Source: an uncultured Clostridia bacterium (GTDB taxonomy: Bacteria; Bacillota; Clostridia; Oscillospirales; CAG-272). Taken from it: DNA of 64,000 nt. Shown here piece by piece: positions 9,061 to 17,368 of the stretch. How positions within the stretch are numbered: the stretch's first letter is position 1; each line of letters opens with the position of its first letter. Location: positions 52,642-116,641 of the forward strand of contig CALXUV010000036.1 of assembly GCA_944391815.1 (NCBI GenBank). Direction: 5' to 3'. Below the pieces are notes generated by a model that did not search any database, was not told where the DNA came from, and saw only the letters and a list, made by a program, of their open reading frames with translations. The translations under genes were made by a program, and so were the position numbers.

Positions 9061-10788
9061 ATGCAGTATTTCAAACAACATATATCGGCGCTGTTACAGG
9101 CAAGCCTGAGAGAAATGTCGGTTCCCGAAATTCCGGATAAAGAGGATATAGAAAAAATGCTGGAATATCCGCCTTCACCGGAAAACGGAGACCTTGCTTT
9201 CCCTTGCTTTAAGTTCAGCAAGATTCTGAGAAAATCACCTGCGGTTATCGCTTCGGAAATTGCCGGCGTTTTCCCGCACTCCGAATTTATAGAAAAAACC
9301 GTCACGGTCGGTGGATATCTTAATTTCTACCTGAGTCACGATGCTTTTCTCGGATTTACTCTTAAAGATGTGCTTTCCAAAAATTCCGATTACGGACGCT
9401 CAAGCGAAGGCAACGGAAAAACGGTTGTTCTCGATTACTCTTCCCCCAATGTTGCAAAGCCTTTTCACATCGGTCATCTCGGTACCACAGTTATCGGGCA
9501 TTCTATTAAGAAAATGCACGAATTTTCCGGTTACAAGTGCGTTGGAGTCAACCACCTCGGTGACTGGGGAACGCAGTTCGGAAAACTTATCGTTGCCTAC
9601 CGTAAATACGGAGACGAACAAACCGTCATTCAAAACGGTATTGACGAACTGGTAAGGCTTTATGTTCTCTTCCATGCGGAGGCAGAAAAAGATCCTGCAC
9701 TTAACGAGCTGGCACGCGAGGAATTCACCAAACTCGAAAAAGGCGACGAAGAAAACAAAAAGCTCTGGAAGTGGTTCATCGAAATTTCTCTTACAGAATA
9801 CAAAAAAACTTATGCACAGCTCGGAATTGAGTTTGATTCCTACTGCGGAGAGTCGTTCTATTACGATAAGATACCTGCCGTTATCTCAAGAATGCGTGAA
9901 AAAAACATTCTGAAAATCGACGGCGGCGCTTCAATAGTAGACCTTTCGGATTATGATATGCCGCCCTGCCTTATTTTGAAATCAGACGGTTCAACGCTCT
10001 ATCCTGCAAGGGATATTGCGGCGGCGATCTACCGCAAGCAGACCTACGATTTTTCCAAATGTATTTACGTAACCGATGCCGGTCAGAGCCTGTATTTCAG
10101 GCAGTGGTTCAAAGTTATCTCGCTTATGGGTTACGACTTTGAAAATCAGCTGGTTCATATTCCATACGGAAAAGTATCCATCGGCGGCGAAAAGCTGGCT
10201 ACTCGTACCGGTAACGTTATACTTCTCAAAGACCTTTTCAAGACGGCAGTAGACAAAGTTCTTACAATTATGAACGAAAAGAATCCCGATCTTCCGAACA
10301 AAGAGGAAGCAGCGGAAGCCGTCGGAGTCGGAGCTATTGTTTTCCATTATCTCAGCGGCGGAAGAATAAAGAATATAGACTTTACTGTCGAGGACGCTCT
10401 CAGCTTTGACGGAAACACGGGTCCTTATGCTCAGTACACCTATGCAAGGACTTGCAGCATCCTTGCAAAAGCCGGAGATGCAGTGATTAAAGCTGAAAAT
10501 GCGGACAAGTATGTGGCAACAGCCGAGGAAGAATTTGAGCTTATCAAACAGCTTTCTCTTTTCCCGGAAAAAGTCAAAAGTGCGCTTGACGCTTACGAGC
10601 CGTCATTTATCACACGCTATATTTTCGATACCGCCACAGTATTCAACAGGTTCTACCATAACTGCCCGGTTCTCTCAGCCGACAGCGAAGAAGTGACAGC
10701 CACGCGGCTTATGCTTACAAAAGCCACAGGTATAGTTCTTAAATCTGCTTTTTCGCTCATCTGCATGAAGGCACCGGAAAAAATCTGA
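9061..10788 (+). CDS. argS: Arginine--tRNA ligase
   Basis: Class I aminoacyl-tRNA synthetase charging tRNA-Arg; 575 residues, normal size. Seen: the N-terminal ArgRS additional domain, the HIGH motif in AKPFHIGHLGTT (about residue 135) and the WGTQFGKL block. The KMSKS position is degenerate (GEKLATRTGN), which is usual in ArgRS. The C-terminal anticodon-binding helices end in a short MKAPEKI tail. It is translationally coupled to the preceding DUF4091 gene with a 2-nt gap. A block of 41-bp tandem repeats follows the stop codon. Confidence 0.97.
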   Translation: MQYFKQHISALLQASLREMSVPEIPDKEDIEKMLEYPPSPENGDLAFPCFKFSKILRKSPAVIASEIAGVFPHSEFIEKTVTVGGYLNFYLSHDAFLGFTLKDVLSKNSDYGRSSEGNGKTVVLDYSSPNVAKPFHIGHLGTTVIGHSIKKMHEFSGYKCVGVNHLGDWGTQFGKLIVAYRKYGDEQTVIQNGIDELVRLYVLFHAEAEKDPALNELAREEFTKLEKGDEENKKLWKWFIEISLTEYKKTYAQLGIEFDSYCGESFYYDKIPAVISRMREKNILKIDGGASIVDLSDYDMPPCLILKSDGSTLYPARDIAAAIYRKQTYDFSKCIYVTDAGQSLYFRQWFKVISLMGYDFENQLVHIPYGKVSIGGEKLATRTGNVILLKDLFKTAVDKVLTIMNEKNPDLPNKEEAAEAVGVGAIVFHYLSGGRIKNIDFTVEDALSFDGNTGPYAQYTYARTCSILAKAGDAVIKAENADKYVATAEEEFELIKQLSLFPEKVKSALDAYEPSFITRYIFDTATVFNRFYHNCPVLSADSEEVTATRLMLTKATGIVLKSAFSLICMKAPEKI

Positions 10789-10842
10789 CTTTTTTCATAA
10801 TCATCATTATTAACTGTAAGAATCAAACATCAGAAAATTTCA

Positions 10843-11007
10843 GAATTACAAAGTTCAACGTCAAATACACTTTTGAATTTTCGGAATTACAAAGTTCATA
10901 GTCAAATGCACATTTGAATTTTCAGATTTACAAAGTTCAACGTCAAATACACTTTTGAATTTTCGGAATTACAAAGTTTAACGTCAAAATACACATTTGA
11001 TTTTTCA
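10843..11007. repeat. Tandem repeat, four copies of a 41-bp unit
   Basis: Copies start at 10843, 10884, 10925 and 10966, each opening with GAATTACAAAGTT or a one-base variant. Each contains an interrupted inverted repeat of the form TCAAATxCACxTTTGA, so every copy could form a small hairpin. The last copy has a one-base insertion. The array sits between argS and yebC; no coding frame is conserved because 41 is not divisible by three. Confidence 0.9.
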
Positions 11008-11223
11008 TCTGAATCGGAATTATTTGCGCAAAACTCTTTGTGATTTTACTTTTGCTGAGCGGATTCGTTTTGAAGTCAATTTAAAGTTATTTCCCGTAAG
11101 ATTTAACGAATGCGGAAAGTTCACTCCCGTCCTTGGCTTTATCCGTACTCGGCTTAACGAAATTAAACAAATATATAAAACCTTAAACCAAATCACTACA
11201 ACTTAACCGGAGGTTATTTTTAC

Positions 11224-11958
11224 ATGTCATGGCATAGCAAATGGCACAATATTCAGGCAAAAAAATCGAAAACCGACGCCGCCCGTGCAAAGGTTTTCAC
11301 GAAAATCGGAAAGGAGATCGCAATTGCTATAAGAGAGGGCGGCGCAAACCCCGGATCAAACAGCAAACTTCGTGATCTTATCTCCAAGGCAAAGGCTAAC
11401 AACGTCCCGAACGACAACATAGACCGTATTATCAAAAAGGCGACCGAAGAAAAGAAGGACTATAAAGAAATCACTTATGAAGGTTACGGTCCCGGCGGTG
11501 TAGCCGTTATAGTAGAGACTGCAACCGACAACACAAACAGGACAATAGGAAACGTCCGTGCTTTCTTTTCAAAATATCACGGAAATCTCGGAACAACCGG
11601 ATGCGTCAGCTTTATGTTCGAGGAAAAAGGACTTATCACAGTAGAAAAAGAGGAGTGCCCTCTGGATGAGGAAGCTCTGATGGAGCTCGCTCTTGAAGCC
11701 GGTGCAGAAGATTTTTCGTCAGAGGACGAAGATTATTACGAAATCACAACTGCTCCCGCAGATCTTACTGCTGTACAGGAAGCTGTAACGGCAAAAGGTG
11801 TGCGTCTTGAAAGTGCGGATCTTTCCAAAATACCTTCTAACTACGTCGACCTTGACAGCGAAGATGATGTAAAATATATGTCTCTGCTTCTTGATAAACT
11901 TGAGGAAGACGATGACGTTCAGCAGGTTTATCATAACTGGAACGGACCGGAAGACTGA
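11224..11958 (+). CDS. yebC: YebC/PmpR-family protein
   Basis: A 244-residue member of the YebC/TACO1 family, variously described as a DNA-binding regulator and as a ribosome-associated factor easing translation of proline stretches. The diagnostic N-terminus MSWHSKWHNIQAKK and the KVFTKIGKEI and GYGPGGVAVIVE blocks are all present; the third domain is acidic. SD CCGGAGG precedes ATG 11224. The gene stands alone between a tandem repeat and a large hairpin terminator. Cytoplasmic. Confidence 0.95.
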   Translation: MSWHSKWHNIQAKKSKTDAARAKVFTKIGKEIAIAIREGGANPGSNSKLRDLISKAKANNVPNDNIDRIIKKATEEKKDYKEITYEGYGPGGVAVIVETATDNTNRTIGNVRAFFSKYHGNLGTTGCVSFMFEEKGLITVEKEECPLDEEALMELALEAGAEDFSSEDEDYYEITTAPADLTAVQEAVTAKGVRLESADLSKIPSNYVDLDSEDDVKYMSLLLDKLEEDDDVQQVYHNWNGPED

Positions 11959-12102
11959 TAATTTTACGCTTCGTACAGCCGGATTCAGCACAACCGCACA
12001 GTTTTCAGACCCGGATTTTAATCTATGACTTTTTTCTAAGATTAAATACTTTCTGAAAAGCTCATTTAAGGAAAAATTAACGTTTGTCAAAAAACAATTA
12101 AT

Positions 12103-12182
12103 AATAATCCCCCGATTGCACAAGTGCACAAGTCCGTTAAAAACGGAGCTGTTCACAGGCTTCTTCGGGGGATTATTTCTTT
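12103..12182 (+). terminator. Large branched hairpin downstream of yebC, probable terminator
   Basis: A perfect 13-bp outer stem (12103-12115 with 12165-12177, core CCCCCGA/TCGGGGG) encloses about 49 nt holding a second stem TCCGT/ACGGA with loop TAAAA. TTTCTTTG follows. It acts most simply as a terminator for yebC 145 nt upstream, but it is larger than usual and could be a small structured RNA or a short inverted-repeat element. Confidence 0.6.
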
Positions 12183-12535
12183 GTCAGTTATTATAAAATA
12201 TAGTATTGTTTCGGCACTCTTCAAAATTATATTTTCAAAGTCTCGCTTGTTATTTGTGCTGTTACATTTTTTGAAAGCTGATAAGGTTCTCTTATTCTGC
12301 ACATTCCGCTTTATTAAGATTGACTTGTTTTATATATCCACGTTTTCACACAAACCGATATTGCATTGTTACTTTGCGACATTTTTTTGAGGTTGAGTGT
12401 TTTTTATATTGTTCAAATTTTTGCGCAAGCTGACCTTTTGCTTTGATTTTGAACTTCATTTTGTTGAGGCTATGCACAATATTAAATCCGGAAAGGAAAA
12501 ATATTTTTGCCATTATTTCCGGCAATCGAAATTCA
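12183..12535. other. AT-rich intergenic stretch
   Basis: Between the yebC terminator and the lysR stop I see no credible gene. A weak inverted repeat CCGGAAA/TTTCCGG at 12489-12523 lies just beyond the lysR stop and might assist termination of lysR. Confidence 0.5.
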
Positions 12536-13480
12536 TTATTTGCCGTATACTTCAAGTGCGGTTTTTATAAATGCTTCAACAGCACGGCTCATATATCTGT
12601 TTTTCTTGAAACCGATACACAGACGTCTGAGCGAACTTGCATCAAGCAGTTTATAGTATACGCACTTTCCCGACTCGGGCGAAGCATAAATGAGAAGATC
12701 GGGTATAAGCGATATTCCCATTCCGGCACGGCTCATATTGTACGAGGTTATCATCTGATCGGGATATATCTTTACCTTCGGTACGAATCCCGCCTCTTTG
12801 CAAAGCTCCATTGAGTGGCTGTGGGAATAATTGCCCTTTTTAAGTATGACAAAAGTTTCTTCCGAAAACTCACGAAGCCGTACTCCGGGACAGACATTTT
12901 TCAGATGCTTTCCGTTTTTTATATCCTTGGCGCTGAGCTGATAATCAAAAAGACGTTCGTTTATCTCAAGCTTTTTGGGAACACAGAGAATTATATGCTC
13001 ATCGACAAGCGGATAAGAATCATAAAGCTGAGGATCAAATTTATAGTCTATAAGCAGGTCGACTTCTTCTTCAAGGAGTCTGTTCTGCAAATCATGAGAG
13101 TTGGACTCTACCATCTCAATATCTATCCCGCTGTATCTTTCCATAAACTCTATTATGATTTTAGGATAGATGAAGGAGGAAATATAGTTCTCGCCACTTA
13201 CCGTTATATGTCCGGTTCTGAGTTTTGATATATCGCAAAGTCTGCTCTGCAAACTCTTTTTTATCGAATATATCTGCTCAATCGCCTCAATATATACTTT
13301 TCCTTCGTCAGTAAGCTTTATCGGCTGAGAGCTTCTGTCGAAGATGGTTATACCGAGTCTTGTTTCAAGCTTCTTTATCGATGATGACAGCGCCGGCTGA
13401 GATACATAAAGATTTTTTGCCGCCGCTGAAAAGCTTTTTTCCTTATAGACTTCATAAACGTAATCGATTTCGTCGAGCAT
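12536..13480 (-). CDS. LysR-family transcriptional regulator
   Basis: A 314-residue LTTR. Residues 1-60 form the winged helix-turn-helix, with the typical SFSAAAKNLYVSQPALSSSI helix pair. Residues about 90-300 are the periplasmic-binding-like effector domain. ATG 13480 is preceded by AAGGAGGAAGC. It has its own promoter at 13535-13563, and the ECF transporter operon ends about 200 bp upstream on the same strand. LTTRs often control a divergent neighbour, but no divergent gene exists here, so the target is unknown. Confidence 0.92.
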   Translation of the reverse strand: MLDEIDYVYEVYKEKSFSAAAKNLYVSQPALSSSIKKLETRLGITIFDRSSQPIKLTDEGKVYIEAIEQIYSIKKSLQSRLCDISKLRTGHITVSGENYISSFIYPKIIIEFMERYSGIDIEMVESNSHDLQNRLLEEEVDLLIDYKFDPQLYDSYPLVDEHIILCVPKKLEINERLFDYQLSAKDIKNGKHLKNVCPGVRLREFSEETFVILKKGNYSHSHSMELCKEAGFVPKVKIYPDQMITSYNMSRAGMGISLIPDLLIYASPESGKCVYYKLLDASSLRRLCIGFKKNRYMSRAVEAFIKTALEVYGK

Positions 13481-13534
13481 ATGCTTCCTCCTTATAAGTT
13501 TATTTTATACCATACATTCTGCTGATTACTTATA

Positions 13535-13563
13535 ATTATAACATATTCCGACAAAAATTGCAA
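13535..13563 (-). promoter_or_regulatory. Sigma-A promoter of lysR
   Basis: Minus strand TTGCAA (13558-13563), 17-bp spacer, TATAAT (13535-13540). The leader of about 45 nt contains an ATAAGT/ACTTAT dyad that could be an autoregulatory LTTR site. Confidence 0.75.
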
Positions 13564-13684
13564 CACTTTTTAAAACTTGCGCCCCGACGTCCTAGCCTGA
13601 CCGATCTGAAATACAAAGTACGTTCAGGTTTTATTTTTTAATTTATATTTTACTTCTTAATAAGGCAGTCTGTTCGGCAGTGAT

Positions 13685-14380
13685 TTAAACTCCGTACTTT
13701 TCTTTGATTCTGGCGAGTTTTCTTCCGAACGGAACCGAAAGCAACAGCAAAAATATAACATTTGAAACAGCATACATAACTGTCATAGGCAGTGCCGCAG
13801 TTATAAGAACCACATATCTGCTGAAATTAAAATATCCGTCCTGCCAGATTACCGACCAGATATCTACAAGTAATGAGTAACCAACGCCCCCTATAACACC
13901 GTAAAAAAGCAGGAAAGCAGTCTTTTTTCTCAGGACACCGCTGAGTATGCCTGCAAAAAATCCGACAATGCCCCATGCAAACATCATAAACGGAGTGAAA
14001 GCTCCCTGACCGAAGTAAAAGTTCGATATTAGTGCGGTAAGGGCTCCGCAGAGGAAACCCGCCTCGGCTCCGAAAAACATGCCGCAAATGATTACAATCG
14101 CTGTTACAGGTTTAAAAAACGGAAAAAAGGAAAACGCAAGTCGCCCGAAAACGGACAATGCTGTCATTGTGGCTATCATGGTTATCTTCATGGTGTTTTC
14201 TGTCTTTTTTTCAAAAGATATGAAAAACGGTACGAGAGACAATACAGTTACCGCAAAAGTTATAAACGCATATTTCTTGGTTCCGAAAACTATCGAACCG
14301 AAATATATTGTCAGCGGTATCACAAGCAGTATTATAAGGGAAATCAGAACTTTACGGAGCCTTTTATTTTTCAAATCCAT
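13685..14380 (-). CDS. ECF transporter S component
   Basis: Substrate-binding membrane subunit of an energy-coupling-factor vitamin transporter; 231 residues with about six hydrophobic segments after a short basic start. The central stretch TALSVFGRLAFSFFPFFKPV and the following CGMFFGAEAGFLCGALTALI have the shape of ECF S-components. Its start overlaps the end of the ATPase gene by 17 nt, so it is the last gene of a T-A1A2-S operon. No riboswitch is present in the short operon leader, so the vitamin cannot be inferred from regulation; cobalamin-type or related S-components are a possibility I cannot separate. Confidence 0.82.
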   Translation of the reverse strand: MDLKNKRLRKVLISLIILLVIPLTIYFGSIVFGTKKYAFITFAVTVLSLVPFFISFEKKTENTMKITMIATMTALSVFGRLAFSFFPFFKPVTAIVIICGMFFGAEAGFLCGALTALISNFYFGQGAFTPFMMFAWGIVGFFAGILSGVLRKKTAFLLFYGVIGGVGYSLLVDIWSVIWQDGYFNFSRYVVLITAALPMTVMYAVSNVIFLLLLSVPFGRKLARIKEKYGV

Positions 14381-16019
14381 TTTTCTTCACCGCCTCAATC
14401 ACCTGCTCCGCTCTTACAGCTCCGTCAACAATTCCTCTGGAAATTTTCACCGTTTCGGTCGTGAACAGCCTGCCCGAAAGGAAAAATCTGTCTGTTTCGT
14501 CGACTCCCTCAAGCCGTCCGCCGAAAAGTATTCCGCACCTGTCCGCCGTTTCTGAGGCAAATTCAAGGTCGTGCGTTACCGCAAGCACCGCTGTTCCTTT
14601 TTCCGAAATCCTTTTAAGCAGTCCGGACAGACGTTGCTTTGAAAAAGCATCTATTCCCTTTTCCGGTTCATCAAGAAGCAGAACCTTAGGTTTTGTCAGC
14701 AGCGCCTTACAGATTGCACACTTCTGGATCTCTCCGCCCGACAAGTCGTTTGGATTCTTGTCAAGAAAATCTTCCGTTTCAGTCTCTCTGCACATTTCTT
14801 CAGTCAATTGCTTAGAATACTCTTTATCGTACCCCATGGATGAGCAAACCTGAGCAAAATCGTCCGCAACCTTTTCACAAATAAACGCATGCAGCGGGTT
14901 CTGAGGAAGCAGGGTTATGCCGTTTTTATACAGGGCATTTCCAAACTTGCCGACCTTTTCCGACATAAATCTCACATTTCCTGCATACGGCTTTTTTATA
15001 TTTGAAAGCACTTTCAGAAGCGTGCTTTTTCCGGAAGCGTTTCCGCCGAGCAGACAGAATATTTCACCCTCGCACAGTTCAAGCGAAAGGTCTGAGAGAA
15101 TATCGTTTGAATTTTTTTCATACCTGAAACAGATTTTCTCGGCTTTCAGCAATGTTTTACCGGATTTTCTGACCTTATCTGCTCCTACTTCCGTCTTTTT
15201 TATTTCCGACATCATAACGCTTCTTGCTTCCGTAACGCTGAGCGGACATTCACCGGTACTGCCTATACCTTTCCATATTCTTACGAATGCCGGAAAACCT
15301 CTTATAACGCTTTCGGTGTCACATCTTTCAAGCACCCGTCTGACTTCTCCGAAATCTGAAAGTCTGCCGCTTTCCATTATTCCCATTTTATCGGCTATTT
15401 CAAGAAGTCCCTCGGTGTGATGTTCGGCTATGATTACCGTTACTCCGCTTTCACGGTTGAGTCTTCTGACGTTGTCAAAAAATCTTATTCTTGACTGCGG
15501 ATCAAGATATGCTCCGGGTTCGTCAAGCAGCAGTATTTTCGGCTCGGTCTCCATCACCGAAGCAAGGTTGAGCAGCTGTTTCTGACCGCCTGAAAGATGG
15601 TAGGTTTTTTTATCTATCCAATCGCTTATTCCGAAAATATTGCTTATCTCGGCAGTTTTTCTGTTAACTGTATCTTTGTCAAGCCCCGTGTTTTCAAGTG
15701 CAAAGGCAAGCTCGTACCTGACGCTGTCGGTTATTATCTGGGTTTCCGGGTTCTGCATTACATATCCCGAAAATCTCATTGACTCCTTTCCCGTCAGCTC
15801 GGTCTGATTTTTACCGTCACAGTAAATATTGCCTTCAAGCTCTCCGTATGGAGCTGTTTCCTTTTTCAGAAGTCTGAGCAGCGTTGTCTTTCCGCTTCCG
15901 GAGTGGCCGCAGAGCACAACAAGCTCTCCTTCGTTTACCTTCATATTTATGTTGTAAAGGGTTTTCTTCTGTAAACCGCCGTACCTGAAACTTAAATTTT
16001 CGACGTTAAGTATTTCCAC
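14364..16019 (-). CDS. ECF transporter fused A1-A2 ATPase
   Basis: Two ABC ATPase domains in one 551-residue chain powering the ECF transporter. Domain 1: Walker A GHSGSGKTT (about residues 38-46), signature LSGGQKQ, Walker B ILLLDEP. Domain 2: Walker A GGNASGKST (about residues 322-331), signature LSGGEIQK, Walker B VLLLDEP. The open frame extends further upstream, but I choose the GTG at 16019 because AGGAGG stands 7 nt before it and the family N-terminus is MEILNVENLSFRYGG. It overlaps the end of the T-component gene by 28 nt. Most Firmicutes carry separate EcfA1 and EcfA2; fused forms belong to dedicated (group I type) systems. Confidence 0.9.
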   Translation of the reverse strand: MEILNVENLSFRYGGLQKKTLYNINMKVNEGELVVLCGHSGSGKTTLLRLLKKETAPYGELEGNIYCDGKNQTELTGKESMRFSGYVMQNPETQIITDSVRYELAFALENTGLDKDTVNRKTAEISNIFGISDWIDKKTYHLSGGQKQLLNLASVMETEPKILLLDEPGAYLDPQSRIRFFDNVRRLNRESGVTVIIAEHHTEGLLEIADKMGIMESGRLSDFGEVRRVLERCDTESVIRGFPAFVRIWKGIGSTGECPLSVTEARSVMMSEIKKTEVGADKVRKSGKTLLKAEKICFRYEKNSNDILSDLSLELCEGEIFCLLGGNASGKSTLLKVLSNIKKPYAGNVRFMSEKVGKFGNALYKNGITLLPQNPLHAFICEKVADDFAQVCSSMGYDKEYSKQLTEEMCRETETEDFLDKNPNDLSGGEIQKCAICKALLTKPKVLLLDEPEKGIDAFSKQRLSGLLKRISEKGTAVLAVTHDLEFASETADRCGILFGGRLEGVDETDRFFLSGRLFTTETVKISRGIVDGAVRAEQVIEAVKKNGFEK

Positions 16020-16891
16020 TTCATTTCCTCCTGCGCCGCCTTTACAATAGGTAAAAACGACAGTATAAAAAACGCCGCATACATCACCGTATCTTTTAAC
16101 GTAAAAGTTATTTTGTCCGCTACCGGATAAAACGAGAAATCTCCGCTTCCCGTTCCCATCACCACCAGAGTGACAGCAAGCAGTAACACAGATATCAAAA
16201 AAAATACCGTATCGCCAAACATAATACGGTGCCGGAGACTGCTTTTTCTTCTTGCTGCACCGTAGCCCTTTGCCTTCATTGCTATCGCGCACTCAACTGA
16301 ATCTTCAAGTGCACAGGAAACAAGCACGAAAAAAACTTTCAGCCTTTTTTTCAGATTACCGAATTTACTTTCTTCCGAAAAATAACCAAGCGCCTTTTGT
16401 GCATCGCTTATTTCACCGTATCTCCGACCGAACTGCCCTATATTTTTGACTGTAACCGAAATTAAAAGTGCGGTATTCGGCAGTGCTTTTCCTATCAGAA
16501 ACATGGTTTTCTCCATGCTCATCCCGTAGCTGTAATTCCGGAAATGTATTATTACCGCCGCTATCATTACTCCCATATTTGCACCGTAAAGCATTGCCTG
16601 TACGGTTACCGGCATACCGAGTACAAAAAACAGTACATTTCTTCCCGAATGCACGAATATCGGGTTGGTAACGGTCATCAGAATTACAAGCGGAATTGCA
16701 GCCGCAAAAGTAATCAAACCGCTTTTAAATCCTCGCTGAAGTATATTTACCGCTATTCCGGCAGCAAATGAAATCAGCATAAGCACCGGATGTATGGAAA
16801 ACATCGTTATAACACATACTGCCCCGAAATATGTAAGTACGCAGAGCGGATGCATTGTATCAAATACCCGGCTTTTCAGTTTATTTTCCAT
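15992..16891 (-). CDS. ECF transporter transmembrane T component
   Basis: EcfT-like coupling subunit of 299 residues with several transmembrane segments. The cytoplasmic coupling motif region AMKAKGYGAARRK is present (about residue 210); the A-K-G/A-R pattern docks on the ATPases. It is the first gene of the operon, transcribed from 16928-16956 with a leader of only about 30 nt. The downstream fused ATPase and S component overlap it in sequence, so the transporter is complete and dedicated. Confidence 0.88.
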   Translation of the reverse strand: MENKLKSRVFDTMHPLCVLTYFGAVCVITMFSIHPVLMLISFAAGIAVNILQRGFKSGLITFAAAIPLVILMTVTNPIFVHSGRNVLFFVLGMPVTVQAMLYGANMGVMIAAVIIHFRNYSYGMSMEKTMFLIGKALPNTALLISVTVKNIGQFGRRYGEISDAQKALGYFSEESKFGNLKKRLKVFFVLVSCALEDSVECAIAMKAKGYGAARRKSSLRHRIMFGDTVFFLISVLLLAVTLVVMGTGSGDFSFYPVADKITFTLKDTVMYAAFFILSFLPIVKAAQEEMKWKYLTSKI

Positions 16892-16927
16892 TCTTATTTG
16901 CCTTTCCCTGCTATAAAAAACAAGCTA

Positions 16928-16956
16928 AGTATACCATTTTATTTTTTGTTTGTCAA
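16928..16956 (-). promoter_or_regulatory. Sigma-A promoter of the ECF transporter operon
   Basis: Minus strand TTGACA (16951-16956), 17-bp spacer, TATACT (16928-16933). The short leader leaves no room for a riboswitch. Confidence 0.85.
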
Positions 16957-17000
16957 GTTTCGGTCAAAACAAAAAAATACGGTAAATACAGCTGTTTTCA

Positions 17001-17049
17001 AAATAAAAAACTGCCGCAAGCACCGCTCTGTAACGGTATTTGCGACAGT
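17001..17049 (-). terminator. Terminator of rpmB
   Basis: On the minus strand, a stem with arms ACTG/CAGT, CGCAA/TTGCG and ACCG/CGGT, with small internal mismatches, is followed by TTTTTTATTTTG. It begins 14 nt after the rpmB stop. Confidence 0.75.
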
Positions 17050-17062
17050 CTCTTTAATTTTC

Positions 17063-17251
17063 TCAGACCGCTCTGTCTACCTTGCCGGAACGCATGCAAC
17101 GAGTGCACACATAAACCGTCTTGTGACTTCCGTTTACAACCGCCTTAACCTTTTTAACGTTAGGCTTCCACATTCTGCTGGTCTTTCTGTTAGAGTGCGA
17201 AACATTGTGTCCGAACGAAACACCCTTCTCGCAGAATTCACACTTTGCCAT
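17063..17251 (-). CDS. rpmB: 50S ribosomal protein L28
   Basis: Ribosomal protein L28, 62 residues from the ATG at 17251, which has SD GAGGAGG; the frame is open eight codons further upstream but that start lacks support. Zinc-binding form: C4/C7 and C49/C52 make two CxxC pairs. Family blocks GHNVSHSNRKTSR and RMWKPNVKKV are present. Single-gene unit with its own promoter (17322-17350) and terminator. Confidence 0.96.
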   Translation of the reverse strand: MAKCEFCEKGVSFGHNVSHSNRKTSRMWKPNVKKVKAVVNGSHKTVYVCTRCMRSGKVDRAV

Positions 17252-17321
17252 TTTCCTACCTCCTCGCAAAATCAAATGTCTGCATCAAATGCAAACTTTG
17301 CATCATACTATTATCATTGTT

Positions 17322-17350
17322 ATTATACCACAATAGTTCAGAAATTGCAA
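17322..17350 (-). promoter_or_regulatory. Sigma-A promoter of rpmB
   Basis: Minus strand TTGCAA (17345-17350), 17-bp spacer, TATAAT (17322-17327); leader about 65 nt. Confidence 0.75.
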
Positions 17351-17368
17351 TACTTATTTTCAAAAAAA

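Noticed and set aside
12124-12390. 88-codon plus-strand frame after yebC
   Set aside because: It begins inside the terminator hairpin, has no SD and has AT-driven Phe/Leu/Ile composition.
16020-16292. N-terminal extension of the fused ECF ATPase up to 16292
   Set aside because: The extra 91 codons lie in an alternative frame within the T-component gene and have no ABC features; GTG 16019 has a proper SD.
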